The translations under genes were made by a program, and so were the position numbers. The notes under the pieces are model-generated. The model ran no database searches. It was not told where the DNA came from and worked only from the letters and a program-made list of their open reading frames with translations. Of a stretch of 64,000 nt of DNA, positions 35,736-44,016 are shown one piece after another; position 1 is the first letter of the stretch; every line of letters begins with the position of its first letter. Source of the stretch: Nocardioides sp. SYSU D00065 (lineage in GTDB: Bacteria; Actinomycetota; Actinomycetes; Propionibacteriales; Nocardioidaceae); NCBI RefSeq assembly GCF_017916425.1, contig NZ_JAFMSX010000001.1, positions 1,240,001 through 1,304,000 of the forward strand. The letters run 5' to 3'.

Positions 35736-36796
35736 CGCACGCGCTGGTCCTCTCCGAGCACGACCTCGACGCGTGGAGCGAACGTCACCGGCGCGGGGAG
35801 GTGCCGGCACGGATGCCCTACGGCGTGGACGCCCTCAGCGAGGCGGGCTGGACGCTGGCCGGCTCGCGCCGGGCAGTCGCTCCCCGGTGGAGCCGCGCTC
35901 GCGACGTGGTGGAGCACCGGGCCGGGTTCCCGGTCGAGCAGGCCCTGCGCGGTGCCCGCGAGGCACGGCGCAGCGACGTGGTGCTGGCGCTGCTGGAGCA
36001 GCAGGGCGCCGCCGCCTCGGTCCTGCGGCGCGCCAAGGTGCCGCCGTACGCCTCCACACCGCTCGTCGTCTGGTCCTGCTGGCTGGCCGACGACCTCCGC
36101 TCCGCGGACGCCGAGCGACGACGGCACCTCAGGCGCCGCTTCGACGGGGCCGACCTCATCACGCACCTGTCGCGCCACGAGACCGAGATCTTCACCGACC
36201 TCGGCATCGGCGAGGAGCGGCTGTTCCCGGTGACCTACGGCGTGAGCCACGAGTACTACGTGCCGGGCGACGGCCCGCGCGACGTCGAGCTGCTCGCCGT
36301 GGGCCAGGACCGCGGGCGCGACTACGGCACGTTGTTCGAGGCGGTGCGCGGGACCGACCTGGTCCTCGACGTCGTGTGCAAGCCCGAGAACCTCGCCGAC
36401 CTCGACGTCCCGGCCAACGTGCGGGTCCACGGCGTCGTGCCCCTCCCGGACTACCGCCGGCTGCTGCAGCGGGCGCAGGTCGTCGTCGTGCCCACCCGCG
36501 ACCTCGCCTACCCGACCGGCTCCAGCGTGGCGCTCGAGTCCGCCGCGTCGGGTGCCTGCGTGGCCGTCACCGGGACGCGCGCGATGCGCGACTACTTCAC
36601 CGACACGGTCGACTCCCGCCTGGTCGGCGAGGGGGACGTCGACGGCTGGCGAGCGGTGCTGACCGAGCTGCGCGAGGACGCCGAGCAGCGTCGGCGCCTC
36701 GGCGAGGCTGCTCGGGCCAGCGTCGCGACCAGGTTCAACGCCCGGCACATGTGGACCGAGCTCGCCGCGGTGGTGCGCGAGCGCGGGCTCATCTGA
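35732..36796 (+). CDS. GT-B glycosyltransferase (family 1/4-like)
   Basis: The 354-residue protein has a GT-B layout. The C-terminal domain contains LLAVGQDRGRDYGTLFEAV, a nucleotide-sugar region NVRVHGVVPLPDYRRLLQRAQVVVVPT, and ASGACVAVTGTRAM. It probably transfers a sugar in the surface-polysaccharide pathway. It starts by ATGA overlap with the tandem GT2 gene. Its 3' end overlaps the convergent glycosyltransferase gene by 8 bp, so no terminator separates them. Confidence 0.8.
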   Translation: MTHALVLSEHDLDAWSERHRRGEVPARMPYGVDALSEAGWTLAGSRRAVAPRWSRARDVVEHRAGFPVEQALRGAREARRSDVVLALLEQQGAAASVLRRAKVPPYASTPLVVWSCWLADDLRSADAERRRHLRRRFDGADLITHLSRHETEIFTDLGIGEERLFPVTYGVSHEYYVPGDGPRDVELLAVGQDRGRDYGTLFEAVRGTDLVLDVVCKPENLADLDVPANVRVHGVVPLPDYRRLLQRAQVVVVPTRDLAYPTGSSVALESAASGACVAVTGTRAMRDYFTDTVDSRLVGEGDVDGWRAVLTELREDAEQRRRLGEAARASVATRFNARHMWTELAAVVRERGLI

Positions 36797-38000
36797 GCCA
36801 GGTGCGCCGGATGGTGGCCGCGAAGCGCTCCCGGCCGTAGGTGTGCTGCGCCCACGCCTGCGCGCGGTCCGCGCGGGCCCGCGCTGCTCCGGGGTCGTCC
36901 AGCACCGCGACGAGCGCGTCCGCCAGGGCGGATGGATCGTCCGTCACGGCCGCCCAGAGGTCCTCCCCGTCGATGCCTTCGGCGCCGACCGTCGTCGTCA
37001 CCACCGGCACGCCGTGGCACAGTGCTTCGACGGTCTTGAACTTCACGCCCGCACCCTGCAGGACCGGCACGAGCGCGACGGCCGCCGCGTCGTACTCCGC
37101 ATCGAGGTTCTCGACGAAGCCCGCCAGCTCGACGCGCCCGCTGACGCGCGCGGCGGCCACCCGCTCCCGCAGGCCGGTGGTGGCGCCGCCGCCCACGAGG
37201 CGCAGCACGGCGTCGGGACGGCGCGCGCTCACGAGCGGCCAGACGTGGTCGAGCGTCCAGCGGGCCGCCTTGTCGTTCTCGTCGCGGGCCAGGTAGGAGA
37301 CGACCAGCACGACCGGCCGGACGGGCGGCTCGTGCCGCCGCTCTCGACCGTCGGAGAGCGGAGGGTGCACGACGGTGTGCGCCGGGCTGCCGAGCAGCTC
37401 GGCGTCCTTGCGGCTGAAGACGAGCACCTCGTCGAGCCGCGCGACCATCGTCCGCTCGTGACGGCTCGACCTCCGTGCGGCCCCCTGCCAGTAGCGCGCG
37501 GCCGCGGGGGTGTCCTGCGGCTCACGGGAGAACGACTGGCTCATCACGTCGTGGAAGGTGCCGGTGATCCGAGCGCGGGGATTCAGCCGGCGCAGCAGCC
37601 GCACGAGACGGATCGACTCGGAGTACTGGAGGTCGATGACGTCGGCGGCACGCACGGCCGCGCGGGCCTCGGGCGAGCGCAGCAGGCCGAGCACGAAGGG
37701 CAGCGAGGGGGATCCCGGGTCGCGGCGCCGGCGCCACCGGTCGTCGACGGTGAACACGAGCCGGTTGACGAGCCGGCTCACGGGCCCGCGGCCGCGGTCG
37801 TGGCCCAGCAGCAGCGTGCGGTCCGGGACCCCCGCCCTGGCCACGGACTCGTGGTTGAGCCGGTTGCCGACGGTGAGCATGGTCAGGTCGGTCTCGGACT
37901 CGAGCAGCCGCTGCAGCTCCAGGAGGTAGCGGCCGCCGGCGTGCGGGACGCCCTCGTGGCCGACGTACATGCTGACGAGCACCACGCGGGGTCGGGTCAC
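36789..38000 (-). CDS. GT4-family glycosyltransferase
   Basis: The protein is about 403 residues and GT-B in type. The N-terminal domain has GVPHAGGRYLLELQRLLE, and the C-terminal domain has VVLVVSYLARDENDKAARWTLDHVWP and GAGVKFKTVEALCHGVPVVTTTVGAEG. GTG 38000 is preferred because GGGAGG lies 9 nt upstream; the ATG at 38009 directly abuts that Shine-Dalgarno. It is divergent from the PIG-L gene. The minus-strand GAGTCT (38038-38033) overlaps the plus-strand TAGACT and could be its -10 box. Confidence 0.82.
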   Translation of the reverse strand: MTRPRVVLVSMYVGHEGVPHAGGRYLLELQRLLESETDLTMLTVGNRLNHESVARAGVPDRTLLLGHDRGRGPVSRLVNRLVFTVDDRWRRRRDPGSPSLPFVLGLLRSPEARAAVRAADVIDLQYSESIRLVRLLRRLNPRARITGTFHDVMSQSFSREPQDTPAAARYWQGAARRSSRHERTMVARLDEVLVFSRKDAELLGSPAHTVVHPPLSDGRERRHEPPVRPVVLVVSYLARDENDKAARWTLDHVWPLVSARRPDAVLRLVGGGATTGLRERVAAARVSGRVELAGFVENLDAEYDAAAVALVPVLQGAGVKFKTVEALCHGVPVVTTTVGAEGIDGEDLWAAVTDDPSALADALVAVLDDPGAARARADRAQAWAQHTYGRERFAATIRRTWLR

Positions 38001-38030
38001 GATCGGCATCCTCCCAGAACGCCGTCCACC

Positions 38031-38036
38031 TAGACT
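38031..38036 (+). promoter_or_regulatory. -10 box for PIG-L/WbqC operon
   Basis: TAGACT lies 27 nt before ATG 38064. The short leader contains a GAAGGAG Shine-Dalgarno (38052-38058). Confidence 0.5.
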
Positions 38037-38063
38037 CGCGCGCGTCCCGACGAAGGAGCATTG

Positions 38064-38684
38064 ATGGTGCGGCTGATCCTGGCCCCCCACATGGACGACG
38101 AAGCCATGGGGTGCGGCGGACTGATGGCGAAGCATCCCGACGAGTGCGTCGTCGTGGTGGTGACCGACAGCGGAGACGTACGCGCACGCGAGCACGCCGA
38201 GGCGATGCGCATCCTCGGCGTCGCGGAGTCGCGCCAGCTCGGCTTCCCCGACGGGCAGACGCCGCAGCACATGAGCGAGATGGTCGGTGCCATCGACGCG
38301 GTCATGGCCGAGCTGAAACCCGACGAGCTGTACCTGCCGTACCCGTCGCTGCACCAGGACCACATCGCGGTCTACGAGGCCGGCATGCGGTCGTGCCGGG
38401 TGTCGATGTCGCTGGACCACTGGTTCCCGCCGAGCGTCTACGTCTACGACATCGCGGTGTACGACGTGAACCTCTACCCCACGGACCTGCGCTGGAACGT
38501 CTTCGAGGCGCTGACCGAGGAGCAGATCACCGCCAAGGAGGCCGCCTGCCAGGCCTACCAGTCGGAGATCCCGACCGAGGTGCACCCGATCAACAGCGTC
38601 CGCCAGATCGCCGGCGCGCTGGGGCAGGTGCGGCTGGTGCCCTACGCCGAGCAGTACGCGCTGGTCCGGACGGTGCGCCGGTGA
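38064..38684 (+). CDS. PIG-L/LmbE-family deacetylase
   Basis: The 206-residue protein has the zinc motif PHMDDEAMGCGG (replacing the usual PHPDDE) near residue 9 and the distal HQDH near 100, the PIG-L/LmbE signature. The family removes N-acetyl groups from sugars such as GlcNAc derivatives. Here it probably modifies a precursor or the glycan. GAAGGAG lies 5 nt before ATG 38064. The stop overlaps the WbqC-like start (GTGA), and LmbE-WbqC pairs are common in glycan loci. Confidence 0.88.
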   Translation: MVRLILAPHMDDEAMGCGGLMAKHPDECVVVVVTDSGDVRAREHAEAMRILGVAESRQLGFPDGQTPQHMSEMVGAIDAVMAELKPDELYLPYPSLHQDHIAVYEAGMRSCRVSMSLDHWFPPSVYVYDIAVYDVNLYPTDLRWNVFEALTEEQITAKEAACQAYQSEIPTEVHPINSVRQIAGALGQVRLVPYAEQYALVRTVRR

Positions 38685-39328
38685 AGGTCGCCATCCACCA
38701 GCCCGACCTGCTGCCGTGGCCGGGGTTCTGGTTCAAGATGCTCAACTGCGACCGCTTCGTGCTGGCGGTGCACGACCAGCTGCAGAAGCACTGGGTGCAG
38801 CGCCGCGTGAGGATGCGGGGGTCGTGGGTGACCCTGCCGCTGGAGACCAAGCCGCACCTGATCCCGATCAACGAGACGGTGGTCAAGCCCGGCTGGCAGG
38901 ACCACCTGGAGCGCTCGATCACCGGCCGCTACCGCAGCGCGCGGCACTGGAGGGAACGCAGCGGCGACGTGCTGGCGATGATCCACGCCGTCGACTCCCA
39001 CAACCTCGCCGAGATCAACCACCAGCTGATCCTCGCCATGCGCGACCACCTCGGCATCACGACGGAGGTGGTGCTCACCGACCCGCCGACGCAGAAGGCC
39101 GCCGACCGCGTGCTCGAGCAGCTGCGGATGGTGGGCGCGACGTCGTACCTGTCCGGCACCGGCGCCAGGGACTACCTCGGCGAGGAGGCGCAGGCGAAGT
39201 TCCGCGAGCTCGGCATCGGGCTGGAGTTCTCCGACCACCTGAAGACGACCGGCGACTCGATCGTCACCGTGCTGATGGACTTCGACGATCCGATGGAGGT
39301 CGTGGCGAGGGCTGCTCCTCCGCACTGA
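38681..39328 (+). CDS. WbqC-family protein
   Basis: The 215-residue protein has the WbqC-like start MKVAIHQPDLLPWPGFW and interior LTDPPTQKAADRVLEQLRMVGATSYLSGTGARDYL. WbqC-like proteins occur in polysaccharide loci and are poorly characterised. Some act with deacetylases in amino-sugar acylation. The GTG overlaps the PIG-L stop. The last 65 bp overlap the 3' end of the convergent GT-C gene. Confidence 0.82.
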   Translation: MKVAIHQPDLLPWPGFWFKMLNCDRFVLAVHDQLQKHWVQRRVRMRGSWVTLPLETKPHLIPINETVVKPGWQDHLERSITGRYRSARHWRERSGDVLAMIHAVDSHNLAEINHQLILAMRDHLGITTEVVLTDPPTQKAADRVLEQLRMVGATSYLSGTGARDYLGEEAQAKFRELGIGLEFSDHLKTTGDSIVTVLMDFDDPMEVVARAAPPH

Positions 39329-40496
39329 CCGCGACGACCGGGCGGGCGGCCAGCCCGAGGACACAGACGCCGACGAACATGGCGAGGTCGAGGTTGTCGA
39401 ACACCAGACCGAGCCCGTGCGCGTCGGAGTACCGCGTCAGCGGGACGTGCAGATAGGCGTACGCCACGATCGCCAGCCCCACGGCGCACGGCAGCGGCCG
39501 CCCGCGGAGAGCCAGCACGATCCCGGCGAGCGGCAGCCAGATCTGGTGGTGCGGCCATGCGACCGGGGTCGCCACCACCGCCGCGCAGCCGAGCAGGATC
39601 GCCGCAGCGACGTGGTCGCCGGCCCGCCGAGCGCGCTGGGCGTTCCAGTACGCCAGGAGCACCAGGACGCCGCCGATGCCGAGCCACAGCAGAGGCTTCG
39701 CGGCCCCCTCGACGCCGGCACGCGTCAGCGCCCCCATCACGCTGCTGTTGAAGCGCAGCCCGGCGTCACCCACGCGCTCGGTCTGGAACACCGCCTCCGT
39801 CCAGAACCGGCGCGAGTCGCTCGGCATCACCAGCCAAGCCCCGGCGACGGCGGCGGCGAAGGTGCCGACCGAGGTCGCCAGGGCCCGCCACTGCCGGGTG
39901 AGGAGGTACCAGCCCCAGACGATCATCGGCGTCAGCTTCACCGCAGCGGCGAGGCCCACCAGGGCGCCCCGGAACCGTTCCGGGACGAACCGCCCGACGT
40001 CCAGGAGGACGAGCAGACCCAGGACGAGGTTGACTTGCCCGGTGATGAGGTCGCTCTGCACCTGCACGGAGCCCAGGAACGCTGCGACCGCTAGCCCGAG
40101 CACCGCCAGCCGCCCGAGCGTCGACAGCGGCCACGGTCGGGTCGCGGCGACGAGGGCGGCCAGCACCACGGCGACCAGGACGCACAGCGACAGCCACACC
40201 CGCCCGGTCGTCGTCGGGTCCGACCAGATGAGCGGACGCAGCGCGATCGCCGCGAACGGGGGGTAGGTGAAGCCGTACCCCCCGCCCTCGGGGTAGTCGT
40301 AGAGCTCGCCCCCCTGCGCGAGGTACTCGATCGCGCCGATGTAGACGGAGATGTCGCCGTTCGGTCCCACGTCCGCACTGGCACCCAGACGCCAGTCGCT
40401 GACGACGTGGCGCGCCGCGACGAGCACGGCGACGAGGAGCACCACCCATCGCCACCGGTCGGGACGCACGTTGCCCCGGTCCACGGCCGTGCTCAT
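39264..40496 (-). CDS. GT-C membrane glycosyltransferase (GT87/DUF2029-like)
   Basis: The 410-residue protein has about ten membrane helices. The first extracytoplasmic loop carries the acidic motif GPNGDISVYIGAIEYLAQGGELYDYP, typical of GT87/DUF2029 polyprenyl-phosphate-mannose-type transferases. It probably adds a sugar from a lipid-linked donor outside the membrane. Its ATG overlaps the stop of the GT14-like gene (ATGA). The 3' end overlaps the convergent WbqC gene by 65 bp. Confidence 0.82.
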   Translation of the reverse strand: MSTAVDRGNVRPDRWRWVVLLVAVLVAARHVVSDWRLGASADVGPNGDISVYIGAIEYLAQGGELYDYPEGGGYGFTYPPFAAIALRPLIWSDPTTTGRVWLSLCVLVAVVLAALVAATRPWPLSTLGRLAVLGLAVAAFLGSVQVQSDLITGQVNLVLGLLVLLDVGRFVPERFRGALVGLAAAVKLTPMIVWGWYLLTRQWRALATSVGTFAAAVAGAWLVMPSDSRRFWTEAVFQTERVGDAGLRFNSSVMGALTRAGVEGAAKPLLWLGIGGVLVLLAYWNAQRARRAGDHVAAAILLGCAAVVATPVAWPHHQIWLPLAGIVLALRGRPLPCAVGLAIVAYAYLHVPLTRYSDAHGLGLVFDNLDLAMFVGVCVLGLAARPVVAVSAEEQPSPRPPSDRRSPSAR

Positions 40497-41440
40497 CGAT
40501 GCACCCCGCCCACGGCTCGGTCCAGCGCGTCGGCGACCTCGTCGCTGGTGGGGGACAGGAACTTCCGCGCGAACAGGACGTGCTCGGGCTGGGCGAGGAG
40601 CCGGGGGACGTCGTCGGGTCCCATGACCCGGGGCAGGTCCCAGTCGCCCTCGGTCCAGTCGACGAACGTCAGCGTGGGCGCGACGCGCCGGCGCACGGAG
40701 TCGTCGGTCGCGACGAGCAGGGTCTGGACGTAGGACTCGTCGGGGTACTGGCTCCACCTGAGGAACTCGGCGTACTCGGGATGCCGCTCGCCGAGCTCGG
40801 GCACCTTCGAGGCGACGTCCCAGGGCAACGCCCACCACTGGGACCCGCCGACGACCCGGTCACCGACGGCTGGTCGGGGGCGGCCGATGACCGCCAGCAC
40901 CTCAGCGGCTCGCCGGGGACCCACCTCGCGGAGCAGCCGCCGGGTCCAGCCGACCAGCTCACGCGCGTTCATGTCCTGTCGGCGACGCAGGAGCCTGAGG
41001 TCGCCCTTGCGCTCGGACATCGGGACGCAGAAGTAGTCGAGCCGGTCGCGGAAGTTGTCGGGCCAGCGCTCGTGCAACGCCCACAGGTCCATGTGCACAC
41101 GGTCCTGGCGAGCGGTCAGGTACGCGTCGATGTGCGCCGTGCTCTTCACCGGGTAGCTCTGGCCGCTCAGCATCACGACGTACCCCGGCACCGCCGCGGC
41201 GAGGCACGCCCTCAGGAGCACGAGCTGGGCCTCGACCATCGACCAGGTGCCCCACAGGCACCTGACCCGGGTATCGACGGCGACCACGTCGGGCAGGTCG
41301 AGCACCGCTCGCCACGGTCCGGTGTCGACCCGCGCGTCGAGGTGCAACCAGAAGGTCGACTCCCCGTCGTGGAGCCGGCGCAGCAGCCGGGCCACGTGCG
41401 CCGGCTGGTCGTGAGCCAGCAGCAGGTAGTGCTTCCTCAC
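40493..41440 (-). CDS. GT14-like (core-2/I-branching) glycosyltransferase
   Basis: The 315-residue protein has features of the 'Branch' family: HYLLLAHDQPAHVARLLRRL at the start, VVMLSGQSYPVKS near residue 90, GSQWWALPWDVA near 205, and PDESYVQTLL near 235. Bacterial members act on surface glycans. GTG 41440 follows GGAGG by 7 nt. It is divergent from the next GT-C gene; the two promoters share overlapping -10 boxes at 41487-41494. Confidence 0.82.
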   Translation of the reverse strand: MRKHYLLLAHDQPAHVARLLRRLHDGESTFWLHLDARVDTGPWRAVLDLPDVVAVDTRVRCLWGTWSMVEAQLVLLRACLAAAVPGYVVMLSGQSYPVKSTAHIDAYLTARQDRVHMDLWALHERWPDNFRDRLDYFCVPMSERKGDLRLLRRRQDMNARELVGWTRRLLREVGPRRAAEVLAVIGRPRPAVGDRVVGGSQWWALPWDVASKVPELGERHPEYAEFLRWSQYPDESYVQTLLVATDDSVRRRVAPTLTFVDWTEGDWDLPRVMGPDDVPRLLAQPEHVLFARKFLSPTSDEVADALDRAVGGVHR

Positions 41441-41486
41441 CTCGACGCCTCCGCGCTCCGAACCGGCCCGACGCGAGCCATCCTTC

Positions 41487-41494
41487 ACTATCCT
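41487..41494. promoter_or_regulatory. Divergent promoter with overlapping -10 boxes
   Basis: Plus strand TATCCT (41489-41494) ends 6 nt before ATG 41501. Minus strand GATAGT (41492-41487) sits about 50 nt before GTG 41440, which has its own Shine-Dalgarno. Confidence 0.5.
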
Positions 41495-41500
41495 CGCGTG

Positions 41501-42823
41501 ATGCCACTGGAGTATGCGCCCACCGAGCCCGGGCGGGACGCCCGGTCGGGTGCTCCGTGGGTCTGGCTCGCGGCCACCGTGGTGCTGACGGTGGCCTCGA
41601 CCGTCCAGAAGCTGCCCTGCCTGCGCGGACGCGTGGACACCGACGTGCTGGCCACCGCGCAGTGCTACAGCGACGTGCCGCTGTTCTACGTCGGGCGCGG
41701 GCTGGCCGCGGACTTCGGGTGGTTCGGACAGCTGCCCCAGGGCTACCGCAACCTCGAGTACCCGCCGCTCATCAACCTCTTCATCGAGGCCTGCGCCAAG
41801 CTCACCCACGTGGTCACGGGGACCCCGTCGGCGGAGCTGTCGCGCCGCGCGCGGCTGTCCGTCGCCGAGCTGTACGCCGTGCCCGGCATGGCGGACGAGG
41901 AACGGACCTTCTTCCTGGTCACGTGCGCGGGGCTGCTGGCCTCGGCCCTCGGCTGCGTGTGGGTGGCGTTGCGAACCGGCTGGCGCCTGGGCGACCGCGT
42001 CTCCTGGGCGATGCTCGCGCCCGTCCTCGTCCTCACGCTCACCGTGAACTGGGACGCGATCGCACTGCTGGCGACCGCGCTGGCCCTCCTCGCGTGGCAG
42101 CGCGGGCGCGTCGCACTCTTCGGTGGACTCGTCGCGCTGGGCACGGCGGCCAAGCTGTTCCCGCTGGTGCTGCTGGCGGCCGGCATGATCGTGGCCCTGA
42201 GGGCGCGGTCGGCGCGTCCGCTCGTCACCATGACGGTCGCCTTCCTCGCCACCACCGTGGTCGTGAACGCGCCGCTCTACCTCTCGAACCCCGAGGCGTG
42301 GTCGGAGTTCTGGGACACCAACGCCGACCGACCGGCGTCGTTCGGGTCCCTGTGGATAGCGATGCGGATGATCGGCCTTCCCGTCGCGGCCGACCAGCTG
42401 AGCCTCGTCCTGGCCCTGGGCATGCTCGTCGCGTGGGCGGTCCTCGCCGTCCTCACCCGACGCGGCGTTGTCGCCCCGACCTTCGCCGAGCTCGCGCTGG
42501 TGCTTCTGCTGATCTTCTTCGTGCTGGGCAAGGTGTACTCGCCCCAGTACTCGCTGTGGGTCGTGCTCGGGCTGCTCCTGGTCACACGCGAGCGATGGCT
42601 GATCGGGGTCGTCGCCGCCGCGGAGACGTGGCACTACGTCGCCACCTGGCTCTACATCCGCGGGTTCACGACTCCCGAGTCCGGGGTCGACAAGACGTAC
42701 TGGTCGTCCATCGTCATCCGACTGGCCGCCGAGGCCGGCGTCGTCGTCTACCTGCTGGCGCGGTCCCGGCGCCGCGCCACGCTGCGCGACCCGGAGCAGC
42801 GCACGCTCACCGCCGCTCCCTGA
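41501..42823 (+). CDS. GT-C-type membrane glycosyltransferase (DUF2029-like)
   Basis: The 440-residue protein has about ten to eleven membrane helices. An early loop contains CYSDVPLFYVGRGL and GYRNLEYPPLIN, a common arrangement in actinobacterial DUF2029/GT87 enzymes. A lipid-linked sugar is the likely donor. Its leaderless ATG lies 6 nt after TATCCT. The 3' end overlaps the convergent glycosyltransferase gene by 17 bp. Confidence 0.8.
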   Translation: MPLEYAPTEPGRDARSGAPWVWLAATVVLTVASTVQKLPCLRGRVDTDVLATAQCYSDVPLFYVGRGLAADFGWFGQLPQGYRNLEYPPLINLFIEACAKLTHVVTGTPSAELSRRARLSVAELYAVPGMADEERTFFLVTCAGLLASALGCVWVALRTGWRLGDRVSWAMLAPVLVLTLTVNWDAIALLATALALLAWQRGRVALFGGLVALGTAAKLFPLVLLAAGMIVALRARSARPLVTMTVAFLATTVVVNAPLYLSNPEAWSEFWDTNADRPASFGSLWIAMRMIGLPVAADQLSLVLALGMLVAWAVLAVLTRRGVVAPTFAELALVLLLIFFVLGKVYSPQYSLWVVLGLLLVTRERWLIGVVAAAETWHYVATWLYIRGFTTPESGVDKTYWSSIVIRLAAEAGVVVYLLARSRRRATLRDPEQRTLTAAP

Positions 42824-43889
42824 CCTCGTCGACCAGGCGACGGGCCAGTCGCCGGGCGCCGACCCGCGCGCGGTTCCACGGATCCGTCGCCGGAGCGTGC
42901 GCCTGGTAGTGCGCGAGCGTCACCGCCTCGGACAGCAGCGACGGCGAGCCCGGCGCGGTGATCGCGCGGAAGGTCTCGTCGAGGCGTCGGCGCACCAGCT
43001 CGGCACTGTGTCGCGACCGCACCCAGTCCCGCCCCGCCGCCGCGCGGGCGTCGAAGTGCGCCCGGTCGCGGTCGAACCAGTCCATCGCCTCGAGCGTGCG
43101 GTCGCACATGTCCACTACGTCGGAGTCGGCGATGACCGAGGAGTGCTCCGGGAGCATGTACTCCTTGGCGCCGTCACCGGTGAAGCCGACGACGTAGCAG
43201 CCGGACGCCATGGCCTCGGCGCCGGGAAGGCCGACGCCCTCGCGCTCGGCTCCGAACAGGAAGATCGCCGCGCGCCCGAGCTCCTCGGCGACCTCCTCCT
43301 GCGTCATGCCGTCGATGAGGACGATCCGCCAGTCCCCGAGGCGACCGGACCGGCGGACGAGCTGCACGGCGCCCAGCAGATCCTCGCGACGGCGGCGCGG
43401 CATGAGGGCGATGCGGCGTTCCTTCTCCGCCGGCCGGAACCAGTCCTCGATCTGCACGGGCACGTTGTGGAGCGGGAAGCCGGGGTGGCAGGCGCGCTCG
43501 AGGAAGGTGTGGATGGCGTCGGACACGGCGATGGCGGCCGTGGCCTGCGGCCAGCCCGGGTACGCGCCGGGCTCGTCCACGAGGAAGTCCGAGCTCGCGA
43601 ACACGAAGTCCATGCCCTGGCACAGCATGACCACCGGCTGACCCCGCGACAGGAAGCTCCACTTCGAGCCGCCGGTCTCCGGCATCACCAGGACGTCGCC
43701 GGCGGCGAAGTCCAGCTCGACACCGGTGTCCACGGGCGCCGTCGACCCCCACGAGTCGTACGCGAACCCGGGCGTCCCGTGCCACACGCGGGCGTCGTAC
43801 CCGAGGGCGCACAGGTGCTCGACGTAGCGGTAGATCACCTTGATGCCGCCGCTCGGCGTGGGCAGGTCGGGCGCCATGAAGCGGATCAC
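42807..43889 (-). CDS. GT4-like glycosyltransferase
   Basis: The protein is about 360 residues and GT-B in type. The N-terminus has FMAPDLPTPSGGIKVIYRYVEHLCALGYDARVWHG, the middle AIAVSDAIHTFLERA, and the C-terminal domain AEREGVGLPGAEAMASGCYVVGFTGDGAKEYM, containing an E-x7-E motif. GTG 43889 is favoured because CAGGAT (43902-43897) ends 7 nt upstream, and the alternative ATG 43898 lies inside that -10 box. It is divergent from the ABC flippase gene. Confidence 0.82.
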   Translation of the reverse strand: MIRFMAPDLPTPSGGIKVIYRYVEHLCALGYDARVWHGTPGFAYDSWGSTAPVDTGVELDFAAGDVLVMPETGGSKWSFLSRGQPVVMLCQGMDFVFASSDFLVDEPGAYPGWPQATAAIAVSDAIHTFLERACHPGFPLHNVPVQIEDWFRPAEKERRIALMPRRRREDLLGAVQLVRRSGRLGDWRIVLIDGMTQEEVAEELGRAAIFLFGAEREGVGLPGAEAMASGCYVVGFTGDGAKEYMLPEHSSVIADSDVVDMCDRTLEAMDWFDRDRAHFDARAAAGRDWVRSRHSAELVRRRLDETFRAITAPGSPSLLSEAVTLAHYQAHAPATDPWNRARVGARRLARRLVDEVRERR

Positions 43890-43983
43890 GCGGCCCATCC
43901 TGGCACCGCCGCACTTCCGGCCCCCGCAGCGCGGTCGTGCCGACTGCCCCACCCCCGGTGGCGGCGAATGGAAGGATGAGGTC

Positions 43984-44016
43984 ATGTCGTGCAGCGAGGA
44001 CGGGGCCCCGTGCTGA
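43984..44016 (+). CDS. 10-codon upstream ORF (MSCSEDGAPC)
   Basis: AAGGAT (43972-43977) ends 6 nt before ATG 43984, and the frame runs ten codons to TGA 44014-44016. The stop overlaps the GTG start of the ABC transporter (44010) in another frame, allowing re-initiation. The peptide has two cysteines. This is the leaderless-uORF layout known from actinobacteria, but whether it is translated is not shown. Confidence 0.4.
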   Translation: MSCSEDGAPC

